Positions 1 to 7,487 of a DNA stretch of 64,000 nucleotides are shown here, piece after piece (the first letter of the stretch is position 1; every line of letters begins with the position of its first letter). Origin of the DNA: Enterococcus mundtii (GTDB lineage Bacteria > Bacillota > Bacilli > Lactobacillales > Enterococcaceae); contig NZ_CP025473.1 of NCBI RefSeq assembly GCF_003957375.1, positions 1,699,501 to 1,763,500 on the forward strand, in the 5' to 3' direction. The notes under the pieces were generated by a model. That model did not search any database. It saw nothing but the letters and a program-made list of their open reading frames with translations, and had not been told where the DNA came from. Made by a program: the position numbers and the translations under genes.

Positions 1-1
1 T

Positions 2-541
2 GAAATCTTTGAGTCTTCTGGAAAACTTACAACAGATTTCATCGGCACATCAGGTATCGGCGCCACCTTGATCAATATGGGCTTGGTTGGCTTGTTATTG
101 ATGTCGTATGTCTTGCTGGTCGGTGGTGTGCTAAATGGACCTGTGGTGGGAGGAATCATCTCAGTAGCTGGTTTCAGCTCATTTGGAAGTCATGTTAAAA
201 ATTGTTTTCCGATTTTGATTGGTATCTACATTGCCTCAATATTAGGAACAATGCATGATATGACCGAAACAACCATGCTCGTAGCTGCGATTTTCGGTAC
301 AGGCCTTGCCCCGATCAGTGGATTTTATGGCGGCGTTTATGGAGTGATTGCAGGCTTTTTACATATTACTCTTGTCCATAATCTCAGCACATTACACGGA
401 GGATTGAATCTATATAATAGTGGGTTTTCAACGGGATTTATTGCTGGTATACTAGTGCCTATCCTAGAAAATTTTACGTTTGCAGGGAAGGGAAAGAACG
501 CACATGGAAATGGAAAAAGAACTATCAAAGAGGATCATTGA
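2..541 (+). CDS. DUF1576-type membrane protein, C-terminal part
   Basis: The frame is open from the left edge of the window, so the gene starts outside. The visible 179 residues are very hydrophobic, with several glycine-rich membrane segments (for example LVGLLLMSYVLLVGGVLNG and FPILIGIYIASILG), and match my memory of DUF1576 multi-pass proteins of Firmicutes. The function of that family is unknown to me. The tail after about residue 170 (KGKNAHGNGKRTIKEDH) is hydrophilic and probably cytoplasmic. The last 38 bases overlap the next gene, which suggests translational coupling. The family call is from memory of the sequence pattern only. Confidence 0.6.
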   Translation, partial: EIFESSGKLTTDFIGTSGIGATLINMGLVGLLLMSYVLLVGGVLNGPVVGGIISVAGFSSFGSHVKNCFPILIGIYIASILGTMHDMTETTMLVAAIFGTGLAPISGFYGGVYGVIAGFLHITLVHNLSTLHGGLNLYNSGFSTGFIAGILVPILENFTFAGKGKNAHGNGKRTIKEDH

Positions 542-845
542 TGAATTTCTCACGTATTTTTACGAACATGAGATCAATGAGATTCGTATTGGCTTAGAAT
601 ATACAGATGAAGGACTATATATCGAATTTCAAGGAACAACAAAAAATTCGCCAAAAGATTTGAATACATTGGCCTCACTGTTGAATACACCTAGAGATCC
701 TAGTATGGAGATCTATTACCACGAATTGCTAGGTACCCCTTCCCATGGCCAAGAATCCTATCGATTACTTGGGAATCTGATCGATGATGTGGAAATCATG
801 TATGATTCGCCAATTTTAAACATCAAGATTTTTCGCCGGATTTAA
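504..845 (+). CDS. hypothetical acidic protein coupled to the DUF1576 gene
   Basis: A 113-residue soluble, acidic protein (MEMEKELSKRIIDEFL...) with no signal peptide or membrane segment. A TTG start at 480 is possible, but the ATG at 504 has a purine-rich ribosome-binding stretch (AGGGAAGGGAAAG) just before it and begins with a typical amphipathic helix, so I chose 504. It overlaps the end of the DUF1576 gene and is therefore probably its cytoplasmic partner. The pattern of alternating strands and short helices (IRIGLEYTDEGLYIEFQG) suggests a small alpha/beta fold. I do not recognise the family. Confidence 0.6.
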   Translation: MEMEKELSKRIIDEFLTYFYEHEINEIRIGLEYTDEGLYIEFQGTTKNSPKDLNTLASLLNTPRDPSMEIYYHELLGTPSHGQESYRLLGNLIDDVEIMYDSPILNIKIFRRI

Positions 846-1049
846 ATGTGAAATAGCCATGAAAGTTTTATAGATCATAAAATTAAGTAAATAAGACTCT
901 AGATGGATGTTTTATTTTGTTTCATCCTCTATACTTGGTTTGAACTTACAAAATTGTTTGTTGTTTCTCACTTGAAATAGTGGCGCGCAGTTACGCTTTT
1001 CAGGTAAAATACAATTATCAGATGAAAACTTCGAAGGAGTTGACTAGGG

Positions 1050-1646
1050 ATGAACGTTGCAGTATCTCGTAAATTAATGAATATTATATCGATCATCGGT
1101 ATTGGTTTATCAATTGCACTCACGATTTATTTTATTAATCTAGGCGTCTTTAAAGATTTGAACGCATTAAGAGGTCTTGTAGGTGATTCAATTATTTTAG
1201 GACCGATAATCTTTATCTTGATCCAAATACTGCAAGTCGTTATACCGATCATTCCTGGAGGGATCAGCACCGCAGCAGGTGTCCTGATTTTTGGTCCTTA
1301 CGCTGGCTTTATCTATAATTATGTTGGTATTTGTATCGGTTCGATCATTATTTTCCTATTAGGTAGAAAATATGGAAAACCATTTATCCTGTCGATGATT
1401 AGTGATAAAACATATGACAAATATATTGGTTGGCTAGAAAACCAAAGTCGTTTTGAAAAGCTTTTTGCGCTAGCGATCTTTTTACCAGTAGCACCAGACG
1501 ATGCCTTGTGTTTAATGGCTGGCTTGACAAATATCTCAGTCAAAAAATACACGTTGATTATTTTGATTGCTAAACCCTTATCGATCTTTTTGTACAGCAT
1601 GGCATTGATTTATGGTGGTAACTTCCTGACTGGCTTGTTAGGATGA
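1050..1646 (+). CDS. TVP38/TMEM64 (VTT/SNARE-associated) family membrane protein
   Basis: A 198-residue polytopic membrane protein. It has a first membrane segment (about 10-30), a re-entrant loop with the family-like VIPIIPGGISTAAGVLIFGP stretch (about 65-85), a GxxxG-rich helix ending in FLLGRKYGKP, and the second loop FLPVAPDDALCLMAGL followed by two more helices. This order is that of VTT-domain (DedA-superfamily) proteins, which in other organisms act in lipid scrambling or membrane homeostasis. The specific substrate here is unknown. The ATG at 1050 follows GAAGGAG at good spacing. It stands alone, with a strong terminator just after it. Confidence 0.8.
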   Translation: MNVAVSRKLMNIISIIGIGLSIALTIYFINLGVFKDLNALRGLVGDSIILGPIIFILIQILQVVIPIIPGGISTAAGVLIFGPYAGFIYNYVGICIGSIIIFLLGRKYGKPFILSMISDKTYDKYIGWLENQSRFEKLFALAIFLPVAPDDALCLMAGLTNISVKKYTLIILIAKPLSIFLYSMALIYGGNFLTGLLG

Positions 1647-1666
1647 TTTCTTAATAGATACACTGT

Positions 1667-1706
1667 GAGTACTGCAATGAAAGGTTCCTGCAGTACTCCT
1701 TTTTTA
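1667..1706 (+). terminator. rho-independent terminator after VTT gene
   Basis: Perfect 10-bp stem GAGTACTGCA/TGCAGTACTC with a 12-base loop, followed by a run of T residues. Confidence 0.85.
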
Positions 1707-1744
1707 TGTTTTTTGCGCTATAATGTTAGGAGTAGGTGATAATA

Positions 1745-3547
1745 ATGATCGTTTATTTAAAACGAAGTTTAGGAAATGCTTGGGATTTCTTGAAAGGAAC
1801 ACAAGCTTATTTTCGTGATGTAGTTCTAATGCATGGGTTTATTTTGTTTATTTGTTTGCCTTTGCTTGGTAGTATGACACGCTTGATTTTACAACGTGGG
1901 TCGATCGATTATCTTTCAACGGATAATATCCCCACACTGATTTCGCAACATCCAGGAGTTTTCTTCTCCTTGATTGCTGTCTTATTGTTGATTTTGCTCT
2001 TAGTCTATTTTGAGTTTACTTTTTTGCTAATGAGTGTTTATTTCATCAAAAAACAAGAACCAATTTCATTGAAGCAATTATTGCAGTTGACCATCCGACA
2101 AATAAAAAAAGTTCGTCCGATGATTTTTTTATTTTTCTTAGCTTACTTTTTTTTGATTTTACCGATCAGCGGGTTAAGTTTTAATTCAGATTTACTTTCT
2201 AAAATAAAAATCCCTGCATTTATTATGGATTTTATTTTTACTAATCGCTGGATCATCGTAAGTTCTTTTCTACTCGTCTATGTCTTCCTCGGTTATATCG
2301 GCATTCGTTTAATCTTTGCATTACCTGAAATGATTTTAAGAGATCGCCCATTTCGTGAAGCGATCCGTGAGAGTTGGCGTTTGACCAAAGCACGTTTTTT
2401 TGCGATTTCAGGTCAATTTTTAGTGATCAGTGGTACAATTTTATTGATTTCAACAATCAGTTACTTGGCGATCTTGTCAGGTCAGATCTTTGTTGAGGAA
2501 TATTTTTCCGATTACTCATTGATTAGTGCTGTTTTTGCCATGACACTCTTACAAGGTGTTCTTTTGTTCAATATCGTGATGTCCACCGTCGGAATTTTTT
2601 ACGTCATTGTAGACTTTATGGATGATGAAGGTTTCTTACCAGATATTCCCAGCTGGTTCTCTTCACAAGAAGTGCCAAAAAAACACACAGCTTTAAAAAA
2701 TACTGCGTTTACTTTATTTGCTGTTTTCTTCGGTGTTGGTGTTTGTATTTACAATATGAATTACCTGACATCTGCTTCTGAAACAAAACCTCTAACGATT
2801 TCCCATCGTGGCGTTAGCTTAGGAAACAGCGCACAAAACACGATAGCTGCACTAGAAAAGACGAGCAAAGATTATCATCCAGATTATGTAGAAATGGACA
2901 TCCAAGAAACAAAAGATGGTCAATTCGTGGTCATGCATGATTTCAATTTAAGAAATTTGACTGGAGTCAATAAAGCACCGCAAGACCTAACTTTAGCAGA
3001 ACTGGAAAAATTAACTGTGACTGAAAATGGTGCCAAAGAGCCATTGGTTTCATTCGATACGTATTTAAACCGAGCAAATGAACTGAACCAAAAATTATTG
3101 ATCGAAATCAAAACGACTCGAAAAGACTCGGATGATTTAGTTAAAAATTTTGTTGAAAAATACGAAGAAACTATTTTAACGCATAGACATATTTTACAAA
3201 GTTTGACTTACCAAACAGTGTCCGATTTAAAAGCGGAAAACCCTAATTTTTACGTTGGCTATATTTTGCCTTTTAATCTAGTTGGTCCTCCAGTAACACC
3301 TGCCGACTTCTTAACCATGGAGTACAGTACGATCAATCGTAATTTCATTGATTCTGCCCATCAAGATGGCAAGAAAGTCTATGTATGGACACCCAATGAG
3401 GCAGACGATATGAGCCGGATGATGTTTTATGGTGTAGATGGTATCATTACAGATGATATGAAAGCATTGAATGATACGATCAAAGACTCTGAAGGAGAAA
3501 TTACTTACTCTGACAAGTTATTAAACTTTGTTCTTGGTGTTGGTTAA
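1745..3547 (+). CDS. membrane-anchored glycerophosphodiester phosphodiesterase
   Basis: About 600 residues. The first ~345 form a multi-pass membrane domain (the GDPD_N type found in Gram-positive GdpD/GlpQ-like proteins) and the rest is a catalytic GDPD domain. Catalytic signatures are visible: ISHRGVS near 360, EMDIQETKDGQFVVMHD (Glu/Asp metal ligands and second His), LIEIKT, and VYVWTPNE with GVDGIITDD at the end. It probably hydrolyses glycerophosphodiesters, perhaps from lipoteichoic acid turnover, at the membrane. The frame can start at GTG 1736, but AGGAG lies only 3 bases before it; ATG 1745, 12 bases after the AGGAG, gives the typical MIVYLKRSLGNAW start. Confidence 0.85.
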   Translation: MIVYLKRSLGNAWDFLKGTQAYFRDVVLMHGFILFICLPLLGSMTRLILQRGSIDYLSTDNIPTLISQHPGVFFSLIAVLLLILLLVYFEFTFLLMSVYFIKKQEPISLKQLLQLTIRQIKKVRPMIFLFFLAYFFLILPISGLSFNSDLLSKIKIPAFIMDFIFTNRWIIVSSFLLVYVFLGYIGIRLIFALPEMILRDRPFREAIRESWRLTKARFFAISGQFLVISGTILLISTISYLAILSGQIFVEEYFSDYSLISAVFAMTLLQGVLLFNIVMSTVGIFYVIVDFMDDEGFLPDIPSWFSSQEVPKKHTALKNTAFTLFAVFFGVGVCIYNMNYLTSASETKPLTISHRGVSLGNSAQNTIAALEKTSKDYHPDYVEMDIQETKDGQFVVMHDFNLRNLTGVNKAPQDLTLAELEKLTVTENGAKEPLVSFDTYLNRANELNQKLLIEIKTTRKDSDDLVKNFVEKYEETILTHRHILQSLTYQTVSDLKAENPNFYVGYILPFNLVGPPVTPADFLTMEYSTINRNFIDSAHQDGKKVYVWTPNEADDMSRMMFYGVDGIITDDMKALNDTIKDSEGEITYSDKLLNFVLGVG

Positions 3548-3550
3548 TAT

Positions 3551-3597
3551 AAAAACGTGTCGCTCACTATCCCACTGGATAAGTAAGCGACACGTTT
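3551..3597. terminator. bidirectional terminator between convergent genes
   Basis: Stem AAAACGTGTCGCT/AGCGACACGTTTT with A-rich left and T-rich right flanks, so it can stop the GDPD gene on the plus strand and the small gene on the minus strand. Confidence 0.8.
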
Positions 3598-3605
3598 TGT
3601 TTAGT

Positions 3606-3716
3606 TTATCTTTGCTTTGATTCCTTAATAGCTCGAACGACTGCTAAAACAGCAGGGATAGCAGATATAACTGCTAGAAAAATGCTTAGTTTACCAGAAT
3701 TTTTTCTTTTTTGCAT
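3606..3716 (-). CDS. 36-residue single-span membrane peptide
   Basis: MQKRKNSGKLSIFLAV... is a basic N-terminus followed by one hydrophobic helix (IFLAVISAIPAVLAVVRAI) and a charged tail KESKQR. A longer frame reaches upstream, but the ATG at 3716 has an excellent AAAGGGGG ribosome-binding site and a consensus-like promoter (TTGAGA-17-TATAAT) sits just upstream, inside the longer frame. It ends at a bidirectional terminator, so it forms its own transcription unit. I do not recognise the family; small membrane-protein regulator or stress peptide are guesses. The promoter and ribosome-binding evidence make it likely to be expressed. Confidence 0.65.
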   Translation of the reverse strand: MQKRKNSGKLSIFLAVISAIPAVLAVVRAIKESKQR

Positions 3717-3738
3717 AGCGATTCGCCCCCTTTCTTTT

Positions 3739-3767
3739 ATTATAATGAAGTTTGCGAAATATCTCAA
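3739..3767 (-). promoter_or_regulatory. promoter of the 36-residue peptide gene
   Basis: On the minus strand, -35 TTGAGA (3762-3767) and -10 TATAAT (3739-3744) are separated by 17 bases, just upstream of the ribosome-binding site. Confidence 0.7.
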
Positions 3768-3932
3768 AGCAAGTGTTTGCTCGACGCTTTCAATTTTCAC
3801 TATTTTGATTCCTGTTCTGCTATTATTTCAGTCATTTCAACCCAAAATATGACAATTTTGTTTGAACATTATCCCCCACTGTTCGTGAGTCGGAACCAAA
3901 AAAGAGATACACTAGGCTTAAAGAGGTGAATA

Positions 3933-4007
3933 ATGATGGTCTATATTCAAACTGGTATATTTATCTTATTGATGATTGGATTATTGATGGGAATCTCAGA
4001 GAATTAA
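3933..4007 (+). CDS. 24-residue hydrophobic peptide (candidate)
   Basis: MMVYIQTGIFILLMIGLLMG plus ISEN: one membrane-spanning helix. A good AAAGAGGTG ribosome-binding site precedes the double ATG. Size and hydrophobicity recall short membrane peptides such as type I toxins, but the usual basic C-terminus of Fst/TxpA-like toxins is missing and no antisense RNA promoter was identified. It could equally be a chance ORF. Confidence 0.35.
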   Translation: MMVYIQTGIFILLMIGLLMGISEN

Positions 4008-4145
4008 TTTCAAGTAAACTAGTAACAGCTATCTTATAGCACATTTATTGCCCAAATTTTAAAATGGTGCTAAACTTAAGGTGTATTCGGAATTTTTATG
4101 AAAAGTTTCATGAATACACAAATACCAATGAAAGGAGAGATATCT

Positions 4146-4295
4146 ATGACATTCACAAAAACAAGCATCAGCTATCGTGTAGCATTTGATAGTTCAACGA
4201 ATCGCTTCATGGCAATCGATGCACTGAACGAACAACATATCGCTTATGGAATCACCATTGAGCAAGCAGTAAAAGCGCTACACGAATCTAACTAA
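4146..4295 (+). CDS. 49-residue hypothetical protein
   Basis: MTFTKTSISYRVAFDSSTNR... The ATG at 4146 has a strong AAAGGAGAG ribosome-binding site; the longer frame from 4098 lacks one. The last third, GITIEQAVKALHES, resembles the amphipathic helix of HicB-like small domains, where a beta-sheet is followed by a helix, but no toxin partner lies beside it and 49 residues is short for such an antitoxin. A strong terminator follows. Single small cytoplasmic protein of unknown role. Confidence 0.6.
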   Translation: MTFTKTSISYRVAFDSSTNRFMAIDALNEQHIAYGITIEQAVKALHESN

Positions 4296-4340
4296 GGAGT
4301 GTTCCCTTTTCATGTCAGCTGATAATTCTAGAGAGAATTA

Positions 4341-4381
4341 AAAGACGTTTTTGGCTAAACGAGCCATAGAAACGTCTTTTT
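4341..4381 (+). terminator. rho-independent terminator
   Basis: Stem AAAGACGTTT/AAACGTCTTT with an inner TGGCT/AGCCA helix and a T-run. It closes the small-gene unit at 4146. Confidence 0.85.
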
Positions 4382-4429
4382 GTTTGCTCCAAATAATAAG
4401 AATATCTTAGCAGCACTTTTAAGAAAATC

Positions 4430-4825
4430 CTATCGATCATTTTTTGTTCTTCCCTGCTCCTCTGAGAAATCACGCCATTTTTTCAAACGTACTTTAACAA
4501 AATCAGGTACAGGTATTCCTAGTTTCCTTAGATTTTCAATAACAGACAAGCCATAGATTGCACAATACGAAAAAACCAAAGCAATACCAATTGCTTCAAA
4601 ACCTGTAATTTTTAGATAAGGATAAGCAATCAAAACAATAAGTAAAATCAACAAATATTTGATCATATCTTTAATCACAGAACGTTTGAATCGTTTCTTT
4701 TTTCCTGTTTTCAGACAGATACCGCTAATAAAATCAAGACATAGAATCAATACAAAAATCTGAATGTACACATTACTTACAAGATTTCTAAACTCATTCA
4801 ATACCACAGCATTCTCTACAATCAT
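4430..4825 (-). CDS. phage-type holin family protein (Phage_holin_4_1-like)
   Basis: 131 residues from the ATG at 4825, which has TGGAGG nine bases upstream; the in-frame GTG at 4834 would overlap that site. Three hydrophobic segments are seen (about 20-40, 63-80 and 85-105), and the tail SVIENLRKLGIPVPDFVKVRL is the hallmark of the toxin-secretion/phage-lysis holin family. In phages such proteins open the inner membrane for lysin release. No lysin or phage structural genes are nearby, so this is an orphan. It lies head-to-head with an XRE/ImmA pair and may be controlled by it through an operator at 4934-4954. Confidence 0.75.
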   Translation of the reverse strand: MIVENAVVLNEFRNLVSNVYIQIFVLILCLDFISGICLKTGKKKRFKRSVIKDMIKYLLILLIVLIAYPYLKITGFEAIGIALVFSYCAIYGLSVIENLRKLGIPVPDFVKVRLKKWRDFSEEQGRTKNDR

Positions 4826-4933
4826 TGTGCTCACCCTCCACTTTCTGGAATACTTTACCTTTGTTTGATCTTACCTATCGCCACAGATTACTTCAATCTG
4901 ATTACAATTCAATGTTCATCATCTTTGACACTG

Positions 4934-4961
4934 AATAACTTTTAAGCTATTATGAAGTCAA
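4934..4961 (-). promoter_or_regulatory. leftward promoter with overlapping repressor operator
   Basis: On the minus strand a -35 TTGACT (4956-4961) is followed at 17 bases by a weak -10 TTATTC. The spacer carries a copy (4934-4954) of the motif ACTTTTAAGCTATTAT, also present twice in front of the XRE gene. It would control the holin-family gene. The promoter is weak and inferred; the repeated motif is directly visible. Confidence 0.5.
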
Positions 4962-5045
4962 TAGAAATCATCGGAATACGCTCAATCTTAAGCATGCTCT
5001 ATCGAAAGAACTTTTAAGTAACTTTATTCTTAACTTTTCGAACAA

Positions 5046-5120
5046 TTGAATCAGTGTATAAACAAACTATAATAGCTTAAAAGCTAATTGTCAACAATAA
5101 TAACTTTTATGCTATTTAAA
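5046..5120 (+). promoter_or_regulatory. XRE gene promoter with two operator copies
   Basis: -35 TTGAAT (5046-5051) and -10 TATAAT (5068-5073) are 16 bases apart. A near-palindrome TAGCTTAAAAGCTA lies on the -10 (5073-5086), and a second copy of the same motif, ACTTTTATGCTATTTAA, is at 5103-5119. The arrangement suggests negative autoregulation by the XRE protein. Confidence 0.6.
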
Positions 5121-5141
5121 TTTCAAGAAAGGTGGTTCCTT

Positions 5142-5534
5142 ATGACACTAGTTGCGCGAATCAAACAATTAGCAGAAGAAAAAAAAGTAACCTTTGCTGA
5201 AGTCGAACGTGCCGTAGGAATCTCTAATGGCCAGATCCGAAGATGGGATCGCGTTTCACCAAAGTCGGAAAATTTAAAAAAAGTAGCGGATTATTTTGGG
5301 GTAACAACTGATTTCTTATTAGGCAGCAACCAAGCGCCAAAATGGGCAAATAAAGATGATTTATTTGAGTTAGACAAAATGCTCAATTCAAATGTCAATA
5401 TGGCGTATGGTGGAGAAACATTGACAGAACAAGAAAAGCAACGTGTGAAAGATGTATTGACGGGCTTTTCTGGGAATTTCGAAAACGTGGCAAAGAGAAG
5501 TGAGCATATATGGAGATGGATATTATCAAATTAG
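5142..5534 (+). CDS. XRE-family (Cro/CI-type) transcriptional regulator
   Basis: 130 residues from the ATG at 5142, which has AAGGTGG upstream. Residues 1-60 are an HTH_3/XRE domain: ARIKQLAEEKKVTFAEVERA, recognition region GISNGQIRRWDR, then the typical YFGVTTDFLLGS end. The C-terminal part is a linker and helical region. It overlaps the next gene, an ImmA-like protease, by 25 bases. By analogy with ImmR/ImmA of ICEBs1-type elements, the regulator is probably a repressor inactivated by the protease. Motif copies over its own -10 and over a divergent promoter fit a two-way repressor. Confidence 0.85.
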   Translation: MTLVARIKQLAEEKKVTFAEVERAVGISNGQIRRWDRVSPKSENLKKVADYFGVTTDFLLGSNQAPKWANKDDLFELDKMLNSNVNMAYGGETLTEQEKQRVKDVLTGFSGNFENVAKRSEHIWRWILSN

Positions 5535-5938
5535 TAAGCGAACTGAAGCGTACCTATGATACCGCCAATCCTTTTGTGATTGCTGAAAAATTAGGAATCG
5601 AAATCAGATATGTTTCTTTTCTCGATAATCCAAAAGGACAGTTTCAAGAACTATTAGGCTCCCCTATTATTTTATTGAACAACTCACTGAAAGAATCAGA
5701 AGAACGTTTTTACATTTGTGCCCATGAACTTGGACACGCTTTGTTCCATCGAGAAATATCTAGTTACTATGTATCCTCTAGAAATTCAAGAAGCAAGTCT
5801 GAAAGCGAAGCTAACTGCTTTGCTTCGAACTTGATCGTTTCCTTGTACAAAGAAGATACGGAAACCTACCCAAGAGAAGTGGAAGAACTGACAAGACTTT
5901 ATGGTCTTCCAGAGAGTTGTTATCGGTTTTTGATTTAA
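5510..5938 (+). CDS. ImmA/IrrE-family metallo-endopeptidase
   Basis: 142 residues. The zinc-protease motif HELGHALFH lies near residue 80 (His-Glu-x-x-His plus a following His), and a further acidic ligand candidate is in SESEANCFASNLI about 30 residues later. This is the ImmA/IrrE layout (Peptidase_M78). These proteins cleave a cognate XRE repressor in mobile elements. The gene overlaps the XRE gene by 25 bases in another frame, so the two are translated together. The C-terminus ends shortly after the motif region, as in other compact ImmA proteins. Substrate assignment is an inference from gene order. Confidence 0.85.
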   Translation: MEMDIIKLVSELKRTYDTANPFVIAEKLGIEIRYVSFLDNPKGQFQELLGSPIILLNNSLKESEERFYICAHELGHALFHREISSYYVSSRNSRSKSESEANCFASNLIVSLYKEDTETYPREVEELTRLYGLPESCYRFLI

Positions 5939-6011
5939 TACAGAATAAGCTACAGGTCTTTTTTCTCAAAGTCTTGTAGTTTTATATTTTTTTCTATAAA
6001 AGACAAAATAA

Positions 6012-6110
6012 TAGATTTTACAAAAAGTATAATTCGATATAATATGACTACCTTCGTTGGGACAAATCATTTTTATTAAAAACAGTAAGCGATTTGCTTA
6101 CTGTTTTTTT
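6012..6110 (+). ncRNA. possible short RNA with its own promoter and terminator
   Basis: A promoter-like TTTTACA...TATAAT (about 6012-6042, spacing about 15) is followed some 40 bases later by a strong terminator hairpin AAACAGTAAGC/GCTTACTGTTT with a T7 tail (6078-6110), with no ORF between. It could also be just a terminator for the XRE-ImmA unit. Confidence 0.25.
6078..6110 (+). terminator. rho-independent terminator
   Basis: Stem AAAACAGTAAGC/GCTTACTGTTTT, five-base loop, seven T residues. Confidence 0.85.
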
Positions 6111-6191
6111 CTTCATCACCAATTCTGCTTTTTTCTTTCATCAACAAAAAATATGTTACAATAACTTTATAAAATTTCAGGAGAATGTACT

Positions 6192-6482
6192 ATGAATTTT
6201 CATCCTCAAAAAAGTATCATGCATAAATTGATTCAGTTACAAAGGCAAGACCATTCCATCGTTGCTGCTGTTGTAGACAACAAAAATATGATTGTATCCA
6301 TCGGAAAAACTACTGTCTTAGATGAGCATGATCCCACTTCTCATGCTGAAGTAAACGCCGTCAGAAGTGCGTGTGAGCAATTAAAAACACATATATTACC
6401 TGAGGGATATTGGTTATATAGCACTTTTGAACCATGTCCTTTGTGTAGCTCAGTGATTATTTGGGCGGGAATAGTTAAGTAA
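6192..6482 (+). pseudogene. nucleoside/cytosine-type deaminase, C-terminally truncated
   Basis: 96 residues with the zinc deaminase signatures: SHAEVNAVRSA (His and catalytic Glu) and EPCPLCSS (two Cys ligands), followed by VIIWAGI, where members of the CMP/dCMP or guanine deaminase superfamily continue for another 50 or so residues. Here a TAA follows immediately and the downstream DNA shows no continuation in any frame. The active-site half is complete but the substrate-binding C-terminus is lost, so activity is doubtful. The ribosome-binding site (CAGGAGAATG) and start are intact. It belongs to the decayed 4.4-10.3 kb block. Confidence 0.7.
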
Positions 6483-6562
6483 AATTTTGTCTCGGATTTA
6501 TTCGTTTTAAATCTAAAAAATAATAAAACCTTATGACAAGTTTATATTATACTTTTCCTATT

Positions 6563-7001
6563 AAATTCTTTTCTATCACCTACACCAACTGCCCAAACCA
6601 ACCATTTCCTTTAGTTACTTCTCAATATCCCAATTTTTCATATAGCTCTTCATGTTATGTTTTTATATAAACTTCACTAAAATCTATTTCCCATAATAGA
6701 TGTTCACTTATTTAAACTAACTTCTGGCTCAAATGCTTTCCTTGATATGTTGATGTGACAAAATAGTTAAAATATCAAAGGTATATCCATTTGTGTCGCT
6801 AATATCTTCTTCTATACGAGTCCAAAATCCCACACCTTTGTCTCTTTCTTTTGCGCTGATCACTGATTCCCAATCTACAAATTTTTTCTTCATTTCTCCA
6901 CTATTCACTATATAGTTTGCTGTTTTCCAATCAAAGTGACTAATATAGTTAGCCCCTTTTAGCCAGATGGAACATCTATTTGTCAAGATCAAGTAGTCCA
7001 T
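6563..7001 (-). pseudogene. GNAT acetyltransferase, frameshifted paralogue
   Basis: The open part (MDYLILTNRCSIWLKGAN...) is 90 residues and aligns along its length with the intact GNAT gene at 8086-8544 (both share the DWESVI block and a GFWT/GFCT block). After the stop at 6729 the next bases read, in another frame, as YQGKHLSQKLV, the acetyl-CoA loop of the intact copy, and similarity continues to about 6563 with further stops. So this is a decayed copy with at least one frameshift just before motif A. The identity to the intact copy is clearly lower than between the two neighbouring cold-shock genes. Confidence 0.75.
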
Positions 7002-7031
7002 ATAGTTTTCCTCTTAGGACTTTTTAATAAC

Positions 7032-7059
7032 AAAAAAACCATCTCACAAAGAGATGGTT
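7032..7059 (-). terminator. terminator of csp copy 1
   Basis: Minus-strand stem AACCATCTC/GAGATGGTT with a loop of five and a T7 tail. Confidence 0.85.
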
Positions 7060-7076
7060 CAAATTCGTCTATTGAA

Positions 7077-7274
7077 TTATTTATTAATATTTACTGCTTG
7101 TGGTCCACGTTGACCATCTTCAATATCATAAGTAACTGCTTGACCTTCATCTAAAGTCTTAAAGCCTTCACCTTGGATCGCTGAAAAATGTGCAAACACA
7201 TCTTGTCCATCTTCACCTGTGATAAATCCAAAACCTTTGTCTGAGTTAAACCATTTTACTGTACCGTTATTCAT
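7077..7274 (-). CDS. cold-shock protein (CspA family), copy 1
   Basis: 65 residues with both RNA-binding motifs of the cold-shock domain: [16 protein letters not shown] (RNP1 KGFGFI) and DVFAHFSAI (RNP2-like VFAHF). It is a single-stranded nucleic-acid chaperone that melts RNA structure. The start has a very strong AGGAGG site. A leader of roughly 100 or more bases separates the coding start from the likely promoter, as in csp genes whose leaders respond to cold. The protein is identical to the copy at 8897-9094. The extra copies next to mobile-element relics suggest local duplication. Confidence 0.95.
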   Translation of the reverse strand: MNNGTVKWFNSDKGFGFITGEDGQDVFAHFSAIQGEGFKTLDEGQAVTYDIEDGQRGPQAVNINK

Positions 7275-7487
7275 ATATATTTCCTCCTATTACGTAGATC
7301 ATACGTGTTTTGTTGCAATTAACATTACTTGGTAAAAGGAGTTTTTATAGTGTGAATATATCGCTCAGATTACGTTTCAAATTAGATTACTTATTTAATA
7401 TACCATGTATTACCTAAGAATACAAACATTTACGCTTATTCTTTTGATTTATCATTCTAGTAGGATAAGTTTGTACCATTCACATTT

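Larger units (their letters stand above)
7021..7426. repeat. cold-shock gene direct repeat, copy 1
   Basis: About 405 bases covering terminator, csp gene, leader and promoter region recur at +1820 (8841-9246) with only a handful of differences. Confidence 0.9.

Noticed and set aside
3933-4007. Type I toxin-antitoxin locus
   Set aside because: The peptide fits in size, but no convergent or overlapping antisense RNA with promoter and terminator was found, and the basic C-terminus is missing.
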